From contig JAUNUP010000011.1 in NCBI GenBank assembly GCA_030538115.1, positions 71,673 through 111,005 of the forward strand: a DNA stretch of 39,333 nt, in the 5' to 3' direction. Positions 6,483 to 13,542 of this stretch are shown here, piece by piece. Positions within the stretch are counted from its first letter, which is position 1, and each line of letters begins with the position of its first letter. Origin of the DNA: Dermatophilus congolensis. GTDB taxonomy: Bacteria > Actinomycetota > Actinomycetes > Actinomycetales > Dermatophilaceae. Under the pieces are notes generated by a model. The model searched no databases and was not told the DNA's origin. It worked only from the letters and a program-made list of their open reading frames with translations. A program made the translations under genes and the position numbers.

Positions 6483-7628
6483 GTGAGTGAAACGCATGCG
6501 CATCGCGCCGAGGCTGTCGTGGCGGCTGTTCGGGAGGCGAATCGAGCGCTCGCCGTGCCTGGGGTCACGTGGGCGGTCGCCTCCGGTGTCGGGGAGAAAC
6601 GCCAGGTCACAGTGGGAGCGGAGGGCGTCGCCGAAGACTCGCTCATGCTGATCTCGTCGGTCACCAAAGTGATCGCGTCGGCGGCGACGTTCGCCCTGAT
6701 CGAGGCCGGGGTGCTCGGGCTCGACGACCCCGTTGAGCGGTGGGTGCCGGAGTGGGGCGGCCGGCGGGTGCTCGCGCGGCGGCACGGGCCCCTCTCCGAG
6801 ACCGTGCCCGCGGCCCGCTCCACCACCGTGCGTGACCTGCTGATGATGGGGTTCGGGCTCGGCTGGGACATGTCTGCGCCCGACGACGACCCCCTCACCC
6901 TCGCCACGGCGGCGGCCGGGATCACGTCGACGTGGCAGGTGCCCTCCCTCTCGCCGTCGGAGTGGGCGCATCAGGCCGCGTCGCTGCCGATGGCGCACCA
7001 GCCCGGCGATGGCTACATGTACCACTTCTCGTTCGACGCGCTCACCGTCGTGGTCGAGGCCGCTACCGGGCAGTCGTTCGACGAGGTACTGCGCGAACGC
7101 ATCTTTGACCCCCTCGGCATGCGCGACACCGGCTACGTCGTGCCCGCCTCCGAGCTGCCGCGGGTTCTCGCCCAGTACTTCCCGGGCGACGACGGCGCGG
7201 AACGGGTGGCTCCGGACGCCGACCCGTCGCTGCTGCAGCGCCCCGACTTCTGCTCCGCCTCAACGGGGTTGGTCTCCACGGCGAGCGACCTCATCACGTT
7301 CGGGCAGATGCTGCTCGACAACGGCATGGGCCCGCAGAGGCGGGTGCTGCCGGAGGAGGCCGTGCGGCTCATGCGCGCCGATTCTCTCTCCGCCCCCGCC
7401 CGGGAGATGGCCGAGGGCTTTCTCGACCCCGGCCTCGGCTGGGGAGTGGGCGCCGCCGTCGACGACCAGGGCCGCTTCGGCTGGGACGGCGGCACCGGCA
7501 CCAGCCTGTGGATCGACCCGACCGCCGGCGTCGCCGCCGTCATCCTCACCCGCGGAGGCATGGGCTCACCCGACTCGGCCGACTGCTTCACCGACTTCTG
7601 GAACGCGGTGCGCGCGCAGCCCTGGTGA
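6483..7628 (+). CDS. Serine hydrolase, beta-lactamase family (class C / EstB-like)
   Basis: 381 residues, the usual length for the Beta-lactamase (PF00144) fold. The S-x-x-K motif is SVTK at residues 59-62 within LMLISSVTKVIASAATF. The second motif, normally Tyr-x-Asn after a PG turn, reads PGDGYMYHFS, so the Asn is not conserved. The late region DPGLGWGVGAAVDDQGRFGWDGGTGTSLWIDP carries the His/Lys-x-Gly-like GGTGT turn. There is no signal peptide, so it is cytoplasmic. Loss of the Asn and the intracellular location argue for an esterase or peptidase-like hydrolase rather than a resistance enzyme. It is monocistronic and converges on the HEPN gene. Confidence 0.85.
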   Translation: MSETHAHRAEAVVAAVREANRALAVPGVTWAVASGVGEKRQVTVGAEGVAEDSLMLISSVTKVIASAATFALIEAGVLGLDDPVERWVPEWGGRRVLARRHGPLSETVPAARSTTVRDLLMMGFGLGWDMSAPDDDPLTLATAAAGITSTWQVPSLSPSEWAHQAASLPMAHQPGDGYMYHFSFDALTVVVEAATGQSFDEVLRERIFDPLGMRDTGYVVPASELPRVLAQYFPGDDGAERVAPDADPSLLQRPDFCSASTGLVSTASDLITFGQMLLDNGMGPQRRVLPEEAVRLMRADSLSAPAREMAEGFLDPGLGWGVGAAVDDQGRFGWDGGTGTSLWIDPTAGVAAVILTRGGMGSPDSADCFTDFWNAVRAQPW

Positions 7629-7689
7629 CGGCCGAGGCGATCAGCGGCGTCCACTGCTCAAGCCCCCAAGGGCGACGAATCGGCGACAG

Positions 7690-8169
7690 TCAGGCGTTCC
7701 ACGGGCCGACGTTCGGGAGGAAACGCTCCATGGCGGAGATGATCGTGGCCGCGTCTTCCAAGGCGTCGTTCACCTCGTCGAGGGTGAGTTCGGGTGTGTC
7801 GAGCGCCGGGTACTCAGCGTCGTGGCGACGCAACCGAAGCTCACGGAAGGGGCGGACAACTCTGCGGGCGTTGCGCCCGAGTTGTGCCTCGATGGCTTCT
7901 TGCGTGGCTCTGTGTCCGTTTTTGCTCGTCGCTCTCAAGCCCTGCTGGGCGAGAACCGCGCTCATCGACTTTCGGGCGCCGTCATACAGCACGGCGAAGG
8001 CTCCCGGTGGGTCCCCGGGCAGGAGTGCGGGCGCGGAGCTCAAATGAGTCTTGGCCTGCCGCATAAGAAGGGCCGCGTGCTCCGAAGAAGGGGCAACAGG
8101 CTCGAGTTCTCCCTGATCGATGAGGTTCTGGACCTCGGCCGCCCCCACTTGCCAGCGTCCTTCAGCCAT
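7690..8169 (-). CDS. HEPN-domain protein (SAV_6107-like), toxin half of an MNT/HEPN pair
   Basis: 159 residues, almost all helical. The central segment AVLYDGARKSMSAVLAQQGLR, then a GHRATQEAI helix, is the HEPN core seen in SAV_6107-type proteins. The later RELRLRRHDAEYP provides an Arg-x6-His arrangement in the place where HEPN RNases carry their catalytic R-x4-6-H. By family knowledge it may be an RNA-cleaving toxin whose activity is controlled by the nucleotidyltransferase encoded just upstream. The two genes overlap by 8 bp, so they are co-translated in a fixed ratio. Whether the active site works cannot be told from sequence alone. Confidence 0.78.
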   Translation of the reverse strand: MAEGRWQVGAAEVQNLIDQGELEPVAPSSEHAALLMRQAKTHLSSAPALLPGDPPGAFAVLYDGARKSMSAVLAQQGLRATSKNGHRATQEAIEAQLGRNARRVVRPFRELRLRRHDAEYPALDTPELTLDEVNDALEDAATIISAMERFLPNVGPWNA

Positions 8170-8749
8170 CCGACACTCCGATCACGTCAACCCGCGGACG
8201 CGACAGAACCGTCGCCTTGAACGGCCCGGAGTCGTGGCGCCACGCGGCGCTGCTCACTCGGCGAAGGTTGACGTCGCGACGGAGCACCTTCTCAGCTTCG
8301 GCTACGGCGTCGGCAAGCGCGTGCCGTTCGGAATCTCCGATGACAAGCAGGTCGATGTCGTCCGGCACCGAACCTGCGTTCTGGGTGTAGCGTGCCGCCC
8401 AGGATCCATAGATGAAGGCCGACTCGATTCCAGGCACCCCCGACAGCGCGGACCGAAGCACGGCCAAAGGGCCGAACGTCACGGCGAGCAGGTCTGCCAG
8501 AGGCCGGTAAACCACGGAATCCGTGATCGCCCGCACGAGGCGTGCATTGCCGCGCCGGGTGGTGGTGACCAGCCCGGCGTCCTCCAAACGAGCCACCTCC
8601 CTCTGCACAGTTGGCAGAGAAGCGCCGGTCTCGTCGGCGATCTCCGTCATCGATCGCTCGGTTTCGGGGTTCAACATGATGAGCGCAAGGATGTCGCCCT
8701 GGTTGCGCGAGCGGAGAAGCGGTAGCAGCAGCGGACTAGCTACTTTCAT
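8162..8749 (-). CDS. wHTH-MNT fusion: nucleotidyltransferase antitoxin with its own DNA-binding domain
   Basis: 195 residues. Residues about 12-70 are a winged helix (LALIMLNPETERSMTEIADETGASLPTVQREVARLEDAGLV, wing near TTTRRGNARLV). Residues about 90-190 are a minimal nucleotidyltransferase: FIYGSWAARYTQNAGS, then DDIDLLVIGD supplies the GS...DxD signature that binds metal-NTP. In type VII toxin-antitoxin pairs such MNT proteins inactivate the HEPN toxin by adding AMP to it. Here the fused winged helix can also repress the operon. The ATG at 8749 lies inside one arm of a perfect 13-bp inverted repeat, and the -10 is only 7 nt away, so the message is probably leaderless. Confidence 0.85.
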   Translation of the reverse strand: MKVASPLLLPLLRSRNQGDILALIMLNPETERSMTEIADETGASLPTVQREVARLEDAGLVTTTRRGNARLVRAITDSVVYRPLADLLAVTFGPLAVLRSALSGVPGIESAFIYGSWAARYTQNAGSVPDDIDLLVIGDSERHALADAVAEAEKVLRRDVNLRRVSSAAWRHDSGPFKATVLSRPRVDVIGVSDG

Positions 8750-8783
8750 AAAACAGATGCTATCAGGCGATTTATGAAAGTAG
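8740..8783. promoter_or_regulatory. Inverted-repeat operator over the MNT/HEPN promoter and start codon
   Basis: Perfect 13-bp arms CTACTTTCATAAA (8740-8752) and TTTATGAAAGTAG (8771-8783) are separated by 18 bp. On the minus strand TAGCAT (8762-8757) lies between them as a -10, 7 nt before the ATG. Each arm reads ATGAAAGTAG outward. A dimer of the encoded winged-helix protein could bind here and block its own transcription. Confidence 0.8.
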
Positions 8784-9029
8784 TTGAGCCTGGGGTTTCC
8801 GCCCGTTCGGGAATTCGTTTCGCATGCTTCGGTGCTCGCCGCGTGTGGGGATGACCTGTTGGACGGGGTCAGCGTGACGGGAGGGCCCCGCGCAGGGTCG
8901 GTTATCCACAGGTCAGCGATTGGGTGTTCCGCAGGTGAGAGGTGCGGTGCAGGGTGTGCTCATGGTCTCCGCCAGTCGCGTCGGCGCCCGCGCCCGCGCC
9001 TCGCTCGATGTGGGCGCCACCGATGCCCC
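8784..9029. other. Intergenic, no gene seen
   Basis: Frames through this stretch have no ribosome binding site and no recognisable composition. It separates the leftward MNT/HEPN operon from the rightward vapBC operon. Confidence 0.5.
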
Positions 9030-9058
9030 TTTCAGGCGCCGTGCATGAAACCTATGCT
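9030..9058 (+). promoter_or_regulatory. Leaderless-type promoter of vapBC
   Basis: TTTCAG (9030-9035), 17 nt, TATGCT (9053-9058), 6 nt, then the ATG at 9065. No Shine-Dalgarno sequence is present. Confidence 0.55.
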
Positions 9059-9064
9059 TGGTGC

Positions 9065-9292
9065 ATGGCGACGACGATTCAGATTCGCAACGTGCCCGAC
9101 GAGATGAGTCGCGTGCTCAAGTCGAGGGCGGCTGCGGAAGGGCGGTCGCTGAGCGACTACCTGCTCGTGGAGTTGGGGCGCATCGCCGAGCGGCCTACTC
9201 AGCGGGAGTTGTTCGAGCGGATCGAGCGGCGCGGGCGCGTCGACCTGCCGCCCGCCGCCGAGACCCTCGCTGCGCAGCGAGCCGGGCGGTGA
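9065..9292 (+). CDS. vapB: VapB/FitA-like ribbon-helix-helix antitoxin
   Basis: 75 residues from ATG 9065. An upstream in-frame ATG at 8942 would add 41 residues with Trp/Pro/Ala-rich composition and is not credible. The N-terminus is a ribbon-helix-helix: strand ATTIQIRNVP, helix DEMSRVLKSRAAAEG, then RSLSDYLLVELGRIA, the FitA/VapB pattern. The C-terminal tail (ELFERIERRGRVDLPPAAETL) would wrap the toxin and cover its active site. It binds DNA as a dimer and represses its own operon. The stop overlaps the vapC start as GTGA. Confidence 0.88.
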   Translation: MATTIQIRNVPDEMSRVLKSRAAAEGRSLSDYLLVELGRIAERPTQRELFERIERRGRVDLPPAAETLAAQRAGR

Positions 9293-9678
9293 ACCTCGTC
9301 GTCGACGCCTCCGCGATAGCCGCGCTCCTCGTCTCCCGCGAGGAGGGGGTGCGCGTGGCCGAACGCCTCGCGGGCCGTGAGTTGTTCGCCCCGCAGCTGC
9401 TCATCCCCGAGGTCGTCTCGACCCTGCGGGGCTGGGTGCTCGGCCGCCACCTCGACCCCGCGCGCGCCGAAGGGGCGATCGACGACTTCAGGGCACTCGA
9501 CATCACGGTGGTCGACATGTTTCCGCTGGTCGATGACGCGTGGGCCCTGCGCGAGCGCCTCACCGCGCACGACGCCATGTACGTCGCCCTCGCGCGCCAC
9601 CTCCGCTGCCCCCTCCTCACCCTCGACACGAAACTCGCCGCCGCCCTCCCCAGCGACGTGGAGGCGATCGGCGGCTGA
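9289..9678 (+). CDS. vapC: VapC-family PIN-domain toxin
   Basis: 129 residues starting at the GTG that overlaps the vapB stop. The PIN-domain acidic quartet is visible: Asp in LVVDASAIAALL near residue 5, Glu in LIPEVVSTL near 41, Asp in AHDAMYVALA near 95, and Asp in LLTLDTKLA near 113. PIN toxins are Mg-dependent endoribonucleases; most characterised VapCs cut initiator tRNA or rRNA, but the target here is unknown. Expression depends on coupling to vapB. A large hairpin repeat starts 40 bp after the stop codon. Confidence 0.9.
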   Translation: MNLVVDASAIAALLVSREEGVRVAERLAGRELFAPQLLIPEVVSTLRGWVLGRHLDPARAEGAIDDFRALDITVVDMFPLVDDAWALRERLTAHDAMYVALARHLRCPLLTLDTKLAAALPSDVEAIGG

Positions 9679-9716
9679 CCTTCCGTCGCGGGCCGCGGTG
9701 CTGGGGCCGTGTCCCC

Positions 9717-9778
9717 GTACCGATGCTGGTGTCAACAAACGCTCCACGAGGCGATCGTTGACACCAGCATCGGTGCGG
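9717..9778. repeat. Hairpin repeat element, copy 1
   Basis: Perfect 18-bp arms ACCGATGCTGGTGTCAAC (9719-9736) and GTTGACACCAGCATCGGT (9757-9774) enclose a 20-nt loop that itself has CGC/GCG ends. The element recurs at 10972-11033 in the same orientation with only a few base changes. No T-run follows, so it is more like a REP-type element than a simple terminator. Confidence 0.9.
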
Positions 9779-9870
9779 AGACGAGGTGCCCCTATCCACA
9801 ACCCCGCACCGGGGTGACAGAAATCCACAGGGGCGAGGGGAGCCGATGGCGGAGGTGCGGGGAGTAAGGC

Positions 9871-9876
9871 GACTCT
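9871..9876 (+). promoter_or_regulatory. Probable -10 of a leaderless transcript
   Basis: GACTCT is followed by 6 nt and the ATG at 9883. The same GACTCT and spacing occur before the AraC gene at 4526. The -35 is poor. Confidence 0.4.
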
Positions 9877-9882
9877 GGCCGC

Positions 9883-10941
9883 ATGCTCATCTCCCGACCA
9901 CACAGCGCACTTACCCACGTGCGCGAGCTCTCCAAAGCCGAGTTGGCCTTCCTCGACTCCCTGCCCGCGGCGCTCCCGAGGCACGTCGCGGACGCGTTGT
10001 GGCAGCTCACTACGGCCAGCAGCGAGCTCGGTCTCTTCACGGCTCAGGAGGCGTACGCGGCCGGTTTGAGTATCGACGGGGTGCAGCGGCTGGTGCGGAT
10101 CGGTGTGCTGTGGCGGGTCGAGCAGGGGTGGTATGCGCTCGCGTTGCCCGGCCTCACGCCGGAGGAGGTGCACGGGCGGCGGGTGTTCGCCCTGGTGAGT
10201 GGGCGGTTGGGTGATGTGGTGGCCAGCCATCACTCGGCGTTGGCGTGGCATGGGCTCGCCACGTTTCGCGCCGATTTCGCGACGGTTCACCTCACCTATC
10301 GGCACCGAACCACGCATCGTCGCAGGCCCGGGTGTGTTTCGCACGGGAGAAACGCGTCGACGGTCGGGTTGCCGGCCGATGCATGGACCGTCGCGCCCGC
10401 GTTCGCGGTGGTGCAGGCCGGGCTGCTGGCGGGCGAACTCGGGGCGCTGGTCGCGGGAGACGCGGCGCTCGCCTCCGGGCTGGCGACAGTGGCGGATCTA
10501 CAGGCCGCCGTGGAGGCGTCGGCGCATGCGCGCGGCATCAAGTCTGTGGCGGCGGTGTTGCCGTACCTCGACCGTGGCGCCGAGTCAGCGCTGGAGAGCC
10601 TGCTGCGATACGCCCTCGCCCTGCTCGGGTATGCGACGGTGCCGCAGTACCTGGTCAAGTGGGAGGGGCGGGTGGCGCGGGTCGATCTGAAGTTGCGCGG
10701 CACCCGGCTCATCGCCGAGGCCGACGGAGCAGTGAAGTACCGCCCCAAACGCGACGACGACGGGCGGCCCGCCAAGCGGATCGTCGACATCGTAAGCGAT
10801 CAGCAGGCCCGGCAAACGCTGTTGGAGCGGGCGGGGTTCAAGGTGTTGCGGTTCGCCTGGGGCGATGTGGTCGACGAGCGCGGGCGCCTCCGGTTGACGC
10901 ACATCAAGGCGCGGGTGGAGGGGGCGCTTCGGGCGGGGTGA
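9883..10941 (+). CDS. AbiEi-N / DUF559-like fusion protein
   Basis: 352 residues. The N-terminal ~100 residues (GLFTAQEAYAAGLSIDGVQRLVRIGVLWRVEQGWYAL) form the winged helix found at the start of AbiEi antitoxins. The middle (VASHHSALAWHGLA, then VHLTYRH) follows the AbiEi-like pattern. The C-terminal ~110 residues (ALESLLRYALALLGY, VDLKLRGTRLIAEADGAVKY, QTLLERAGFKVLRFAW) match DUF559/Vsr-like PD-(D/E)xK proteins, with candidate active-site residues in VDLKL and AEADG. Such fusions are common in actinobacteria; their role is unknown, and a defence or toxin-antitoxin function is an inference. No partner gene is adjacent. The gene sits alone between two copies of the hairpin repeat and probably has a leaderless message. 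Confidence 0.8.
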   Translation: MLISRPHSALTHVRELSKAELAFLDSLPAALPRHVADALWQLTTASSELGLFTAQEAYAAGLSIDGVQRLVRIGVLWRVEQGWYALALPGLTPEEVHGRRVFALVSGRLGDVVASHHSALAWHGLATFRADFATVHLTYRHRTTHRRRPGCVSHGRNASTVGLPADAWTVAPAFAVVQAGLLAGELGALVAGDAALASGLATVADLQAAVEASAHARGIKSVAAVLPYLDRGAESALESLLRYALALLGYATVPQYLVKWEGRVARVDLKLRGTRLIAEADGAVKYRPKRDDDGRPAKRIVDIVSDQQARQTLLERAGFKVLRFAWGDVVDERGRLRLTHIKARVEGALRAG

Positions 10942-10971
10942 CCGGGGCGCTACGGATGGGTGGCCGTCCTG

Positions 10972-11033
10972 GTACCGATGCTGGCGTCAACAAACGCTCC
11001 ACGAGGCGCTCGTTGACACCAGCATCGGTACGG
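10972..11033. repeat. Hairpin repeat element, copy 2
   Basis: Arms ACCGATGCTGGCGTCAAC (10974-10991) and GTTGACACCAGCATCGGT (11012-11029) have one mismatch and extend outward through GT/AC. The loop is identical to copy 1 except for one base. The orientation is the same, so the two copies are direct repeats about 1255 bp apart around the AbiEi/DUF559-like gene. Confidence 0.9.
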
Positions 11034-11072
11034 AGAAGGCGACTGCGAGGGAGAAGGTGAGTCCGGAGCGGG

Positions 11073-12032
11073 TCAGAGCCAGCCGAGGTGGGTGAGAAGC
11101 AGCATCCAGCCCGTCAGGGTGGCGAAGGAGGCGACCGTGCCGGTCATGACGGCGGCGGCGCCGAACTCGCCCTCTCCGTACTTCTCGCCCAGAGCCGTGA
11201 GCACGGTGAACGTGGGCAGAGCGGTGGTGATGATGGCGGCGGCCTTGAACTCGGGCGCCAGCGGGGGCAGGCCGGCCGCCTCAAGAGCGAGGAGTACGCC
11301 GAGCCCGACCGCCGGCATGAGCAGCAGCTTCGCGACCACCGAGAACACGACATCCGAGAGCATGCCTTTGATCTGCAGCCCGACGAGCATGCCGCCCACG
11401 GTGAAAAGGGCCAGGCCGGAGGAGATCTGGGCGACCAGGGTGATGGCCCGACCGAGGGTGACCGGCACCTCCACTCCGGAGGCGTTGAGCATCAACGCCG
11501 CGGCGATCGCGATCATCAGTGGGTGCGTGACCACCGACTTCGTCGCCCGCACGATGCTCGTCAGGACGCCCGCTTCGCCGGCGGAGTAGGCCCGCTCCGC
11601 GAGGAAGAGCGTCAGCGGGATGATGACGATGTTGTCGACCAGCATGTCCATGCCGACAGCGGCGCCGGCTGCGTCGGGCACGACGATGAGGAAGATCGCG
11701 AATCCCATGAAGCCGTTGTTGGTGCCGCCCATCGCCATGCCCATGAACGCCCTCCGCGCCGGAGGTCGGCCGCGCAGCGAACACCACAGGCTCGCCAGCA
11801 CGAACATCGCGAGGGCCGCCAGCGTGTAGGTGAGCAGGTAGACGGGCTGAAAGATCTCGCCGGCGGAGCGCCCTGACACGTTGATGAAGACCAGCAACGG
11901 CAGCGCGATCTTGGCGACGAACTTCGAGAAGGCCGACATGTCGGCGCGCGTGAACATGCCCGCCCGGGTGCACGCATACCCGAGTCCGACGACCAAGAAG
12001 ATCGGAACCGTCGCCGACAACACGCCTAACAC
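11073..12032 (-). CDS. AEC-family transporter (auxin efflux carrier-like permease)
   Basis: 319 residues from a GTG with GGGAG upstream. About ten hydrophobic segments are arranged as two inverted five-helix repeats, beginning VPIFLVVGLGYACTRAGMFT and SKFVAKIALPLLVFINVSG, and ending MTGTVASFATLTGWMLLLT. The pattern GTNNGFMGFAIFLIV near residue 105 is typical of AEC permeases, which move small carboxylates such as malate or malonate by ion coupling. Substrate cannot be inferred here. The gene stands alone, converging with the upstream hairpin repeat and diverging from the cupin gene. Confidence 0.88.
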   Translation of the reverse strand: MLGVLSATVPIFLVVGLGYACTRAGMFTRADMSAFSKFVAKIALPLLVFINVSGRSAGEIFQPVYLLTYTLAALAMFVLASLWCSLRGRPPARRAFMGMAMGGTNNGFMGFAIFLIVVPDAAGAAVGMDMLVDNIVIIPLTLFLAERAYSAGEAGVLTSIVRATKSVVTHPLMIAIAAALMLNASGVEVPVTLGRAITLVAQISSGLALFTVGGMLVGLQIKGMLSDVVFSVVAKLLLMPAVGLGVLLALEAAGLPPLAPEFKAAAIITTALPTFTVLTALGEKYGEGEFGAAAVMTGTVASFATLTGWMLLLTHLGWL

Positions 12033-12347
12033 GCCGCAACTCCCTCTCGAAGACCCTCGTCGACTCTATGCCTCGCCGCGGCGAGCGCGAGTGGGCGGCA
12101 GGGCAGACCTCGGGTTCCCGGGAGTTGCCATCGATGGAGGGGGCAAGTGGAGCTGAGGTGCCCGGAGTCGTGAGTCGCTGCGCCCGCTGAGAACGTGTGA
12201 CCCACATACCCCCCGGGGAACGCCCCACAATGCGTGCGGACCTGAAATGCTTATGGCAACCCGGCGAATCCCTCTCTGCGGCAAGAAGATCCGTGGTGAC
12301 TGGGGCCTGGTGCCGGGGATCTCTGAGTAGAAGTGAGTGTGGTCACC
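12033..12347. other. Divergent intergenic region, no gene seen
   Basis: This 315-bp gap lies between the leftward permease and the rightward cupin gene. Frames across it have the composition of antisense or untranslated DNA. I find no convincing -35/-10 pair or operator. Confidence 0.4.
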
Positions 12348-13319
12348 ATGCGTAAACGCTCTCTCGCCGTCGTTGTTGCAGCGACGTTCACTCTTGCCGG
12401 TAGCTCGGCCGCGGTCGCGGCGGCTCCGGTGCAGTCCGCGGCTCCCGCCCACGTGGCCGCGGGTGTGGTCAAGCCCGACCCGGGTGCAGTTCCGTACGTG
12501 TTCGACATCGACAAGGCCACCCTGAAGAACCGCAACTTCCGCACCGCCGCCTGGACCGCCGACGACCTCCAGGTCACGCTGATGAGCATCCCGCCCGGCG
12601 GAGACGTGGGGCTCGAGATGCACGATGACGTCGACCAGTTCCTCCGTGTCGAGAGCGGCACCGCCTCTGTCGTGATGGGCGACGAGACGAAGCTGTCGAA
12701 GGGATGGAAGGCCGACGCCGGTGACGCGATCTTCGTGCCGTCGGGTACGTGGCACAACATCGTCAACACCGGCCGCAAGCCGCTGAAGCTGTACTCGCTG
12801 TACGGCCCGGCCGCGCACCCGCAGGGCACCGTGCACCGCACCCAGGCCGACGACCCGCACAGCGGCGAGACCAAGCCCACACCCAGGGTGACCAGGAAGA
12901 TTGTGGAGCCGGCGCCGTTCACCAAGGACTTCGGTGCCATCCCGACGGTCTTCGACGTGGAGGCGGCCACCCTCGCCAACACCAACTTCCGCACCGCCGC
13001 CTGGTCGGCCCCGCTGCTGCAGCTCACCCTCATGAGCATCCCCGTCGGCGGAGACGTGGGGCTCGAGATGCACGACGACGTCGACCAGTTCTTGCGCGTC
13101 GAGTCGGGCATGGCGAAGGTGTACGCGGGCAAGTCCAAGGATTCGCTCAAGCAGATCGGCGTGGTCAAGCCGGGCTACGCGATCCTCATCCCCTCGGGCA
13201 CCTGGCACAACATCGTCAACCTCAACCCGAAGAAGCCGCTGCAGCTGTACTCCCTGTACGGCCCGCAGCAGCACCCGGTGGGCACGATCCACAAGACCCA
13301 GGCCGACGACCACCACTGA
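12348..13319 (+). CDS. Secreted protein with two tandem cupin domains
   Basis: 323 residues from ATG 12348, chosen because it gives a clean signal peptide MRKRSLAVVVAATFTLAGSSAAVAA; a GTG 15 bp upstream is possible. After the signal come two ~140-residue cupins. Each has NFRTAAW, LMSIP.GGDVGLEMHDDVDQFLRVESG (metal-ligand His and Glu/Asp) and the second motif PSGTWHNIVN, and ends YSLYGP...HP.GT.H.TQADD. Known relatives are single-domain cytoplasmic cupins, common in Firmicutes. Here the unit is duplicated and exported. DNA of the two halves is nearly identical over the first cupin motif (450 bp apart), so the duplication is recent or maintained by gene conversion. The reaction is unknown. Confidence 0.85.
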   Translation: MRKRSLAVVVAATFTLAGSSAAVAAAPVQSAAPAHVAAGVVKPDPGAVPYVFDIDKATLKNRNFRTAAWTADDLQVTLMSIPPGGDVGLEMHDDVDQFLRVESGTASVVMGDETKLSKGWKADAGDAIFVPSGTWHNIVNTGRKPLKLYSLYGPAAHPQGTVHRTQADDPHSGETKPTPRVTRKIVEPAPFTKDFGAIPTVFDVEAATLANTNFRTAAWSAPLLQLTLMSIPVGGDVGLEMHDDVDQFLRVESGMAKVYAGKSKDSLKQIGVVKPGYAILIPSGTWHNIVNLNPKKPLQLYSLYGPQQHPVGTIHKTQADDHH

Positions 13320-13338
13320 GCCTGAGTAGCAATTGACC

Positions 13339-13372
13339 CGGCGTCGTCCCCGCTCAGGCGGGGGCGGCGCCG
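13339..13372 (+). terminator. Intrinsic terminator after the cupin gene
   Basis: A 15-bp GC-rich stem with two T-G pairs closes on the loop TCAG (13354-13357) and is followed by TTTC. It lies 20 bp past the cupin stop. Confidence 0.8.
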
Positions 13373-13542
13373 TTTCGCGTGCCCTGCCGTCACTCGGGGA
13401 ACGCCGCGCCGCTCGCGGGCGTCTTCCGCTTAGCAGACTGATCGTTCAATACGGTCGACTCGCTTGCGTCGCTGCCGATGAGGAGAGGACGGAAGGCCGC
13501 ACGGGGCCACATACGGCCACGCCACAAGACGGGGAGGTGACG

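Noticed and set aside
7009..8220. 403-residue plus-strand frame running from the hydrolase into the HEPN gene
   Set aside because: It shifts off the hydrolase frame into Arg/Ser/Pro-rich sequence and then runs antisense to the HEPN gene.
8774..8854. Short rightward peptide starting ATGAAAGTAG in the second operator arm
   Set aside because: Its start is the mirror image of the MNT start forced by the inverted repeat; the 26-codon frame has no ribosome binding site and no family resemblance.
9717..9778. Simple intrinsic terminator for vapC
   Set aside because: No T-run follows the hairpin, and an almost identical copy with the same loop occurs at 10972, which fits a repeat family better. It may still stop transcription.
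12600..13100. Repeated DNA within the cupin gene as a mobile or CRISPR-like repeat
   Set aside because: The repeats are in frame at a fixed 450-bp offset and encode the same cupin motif, so they reflect internal gene duplication.
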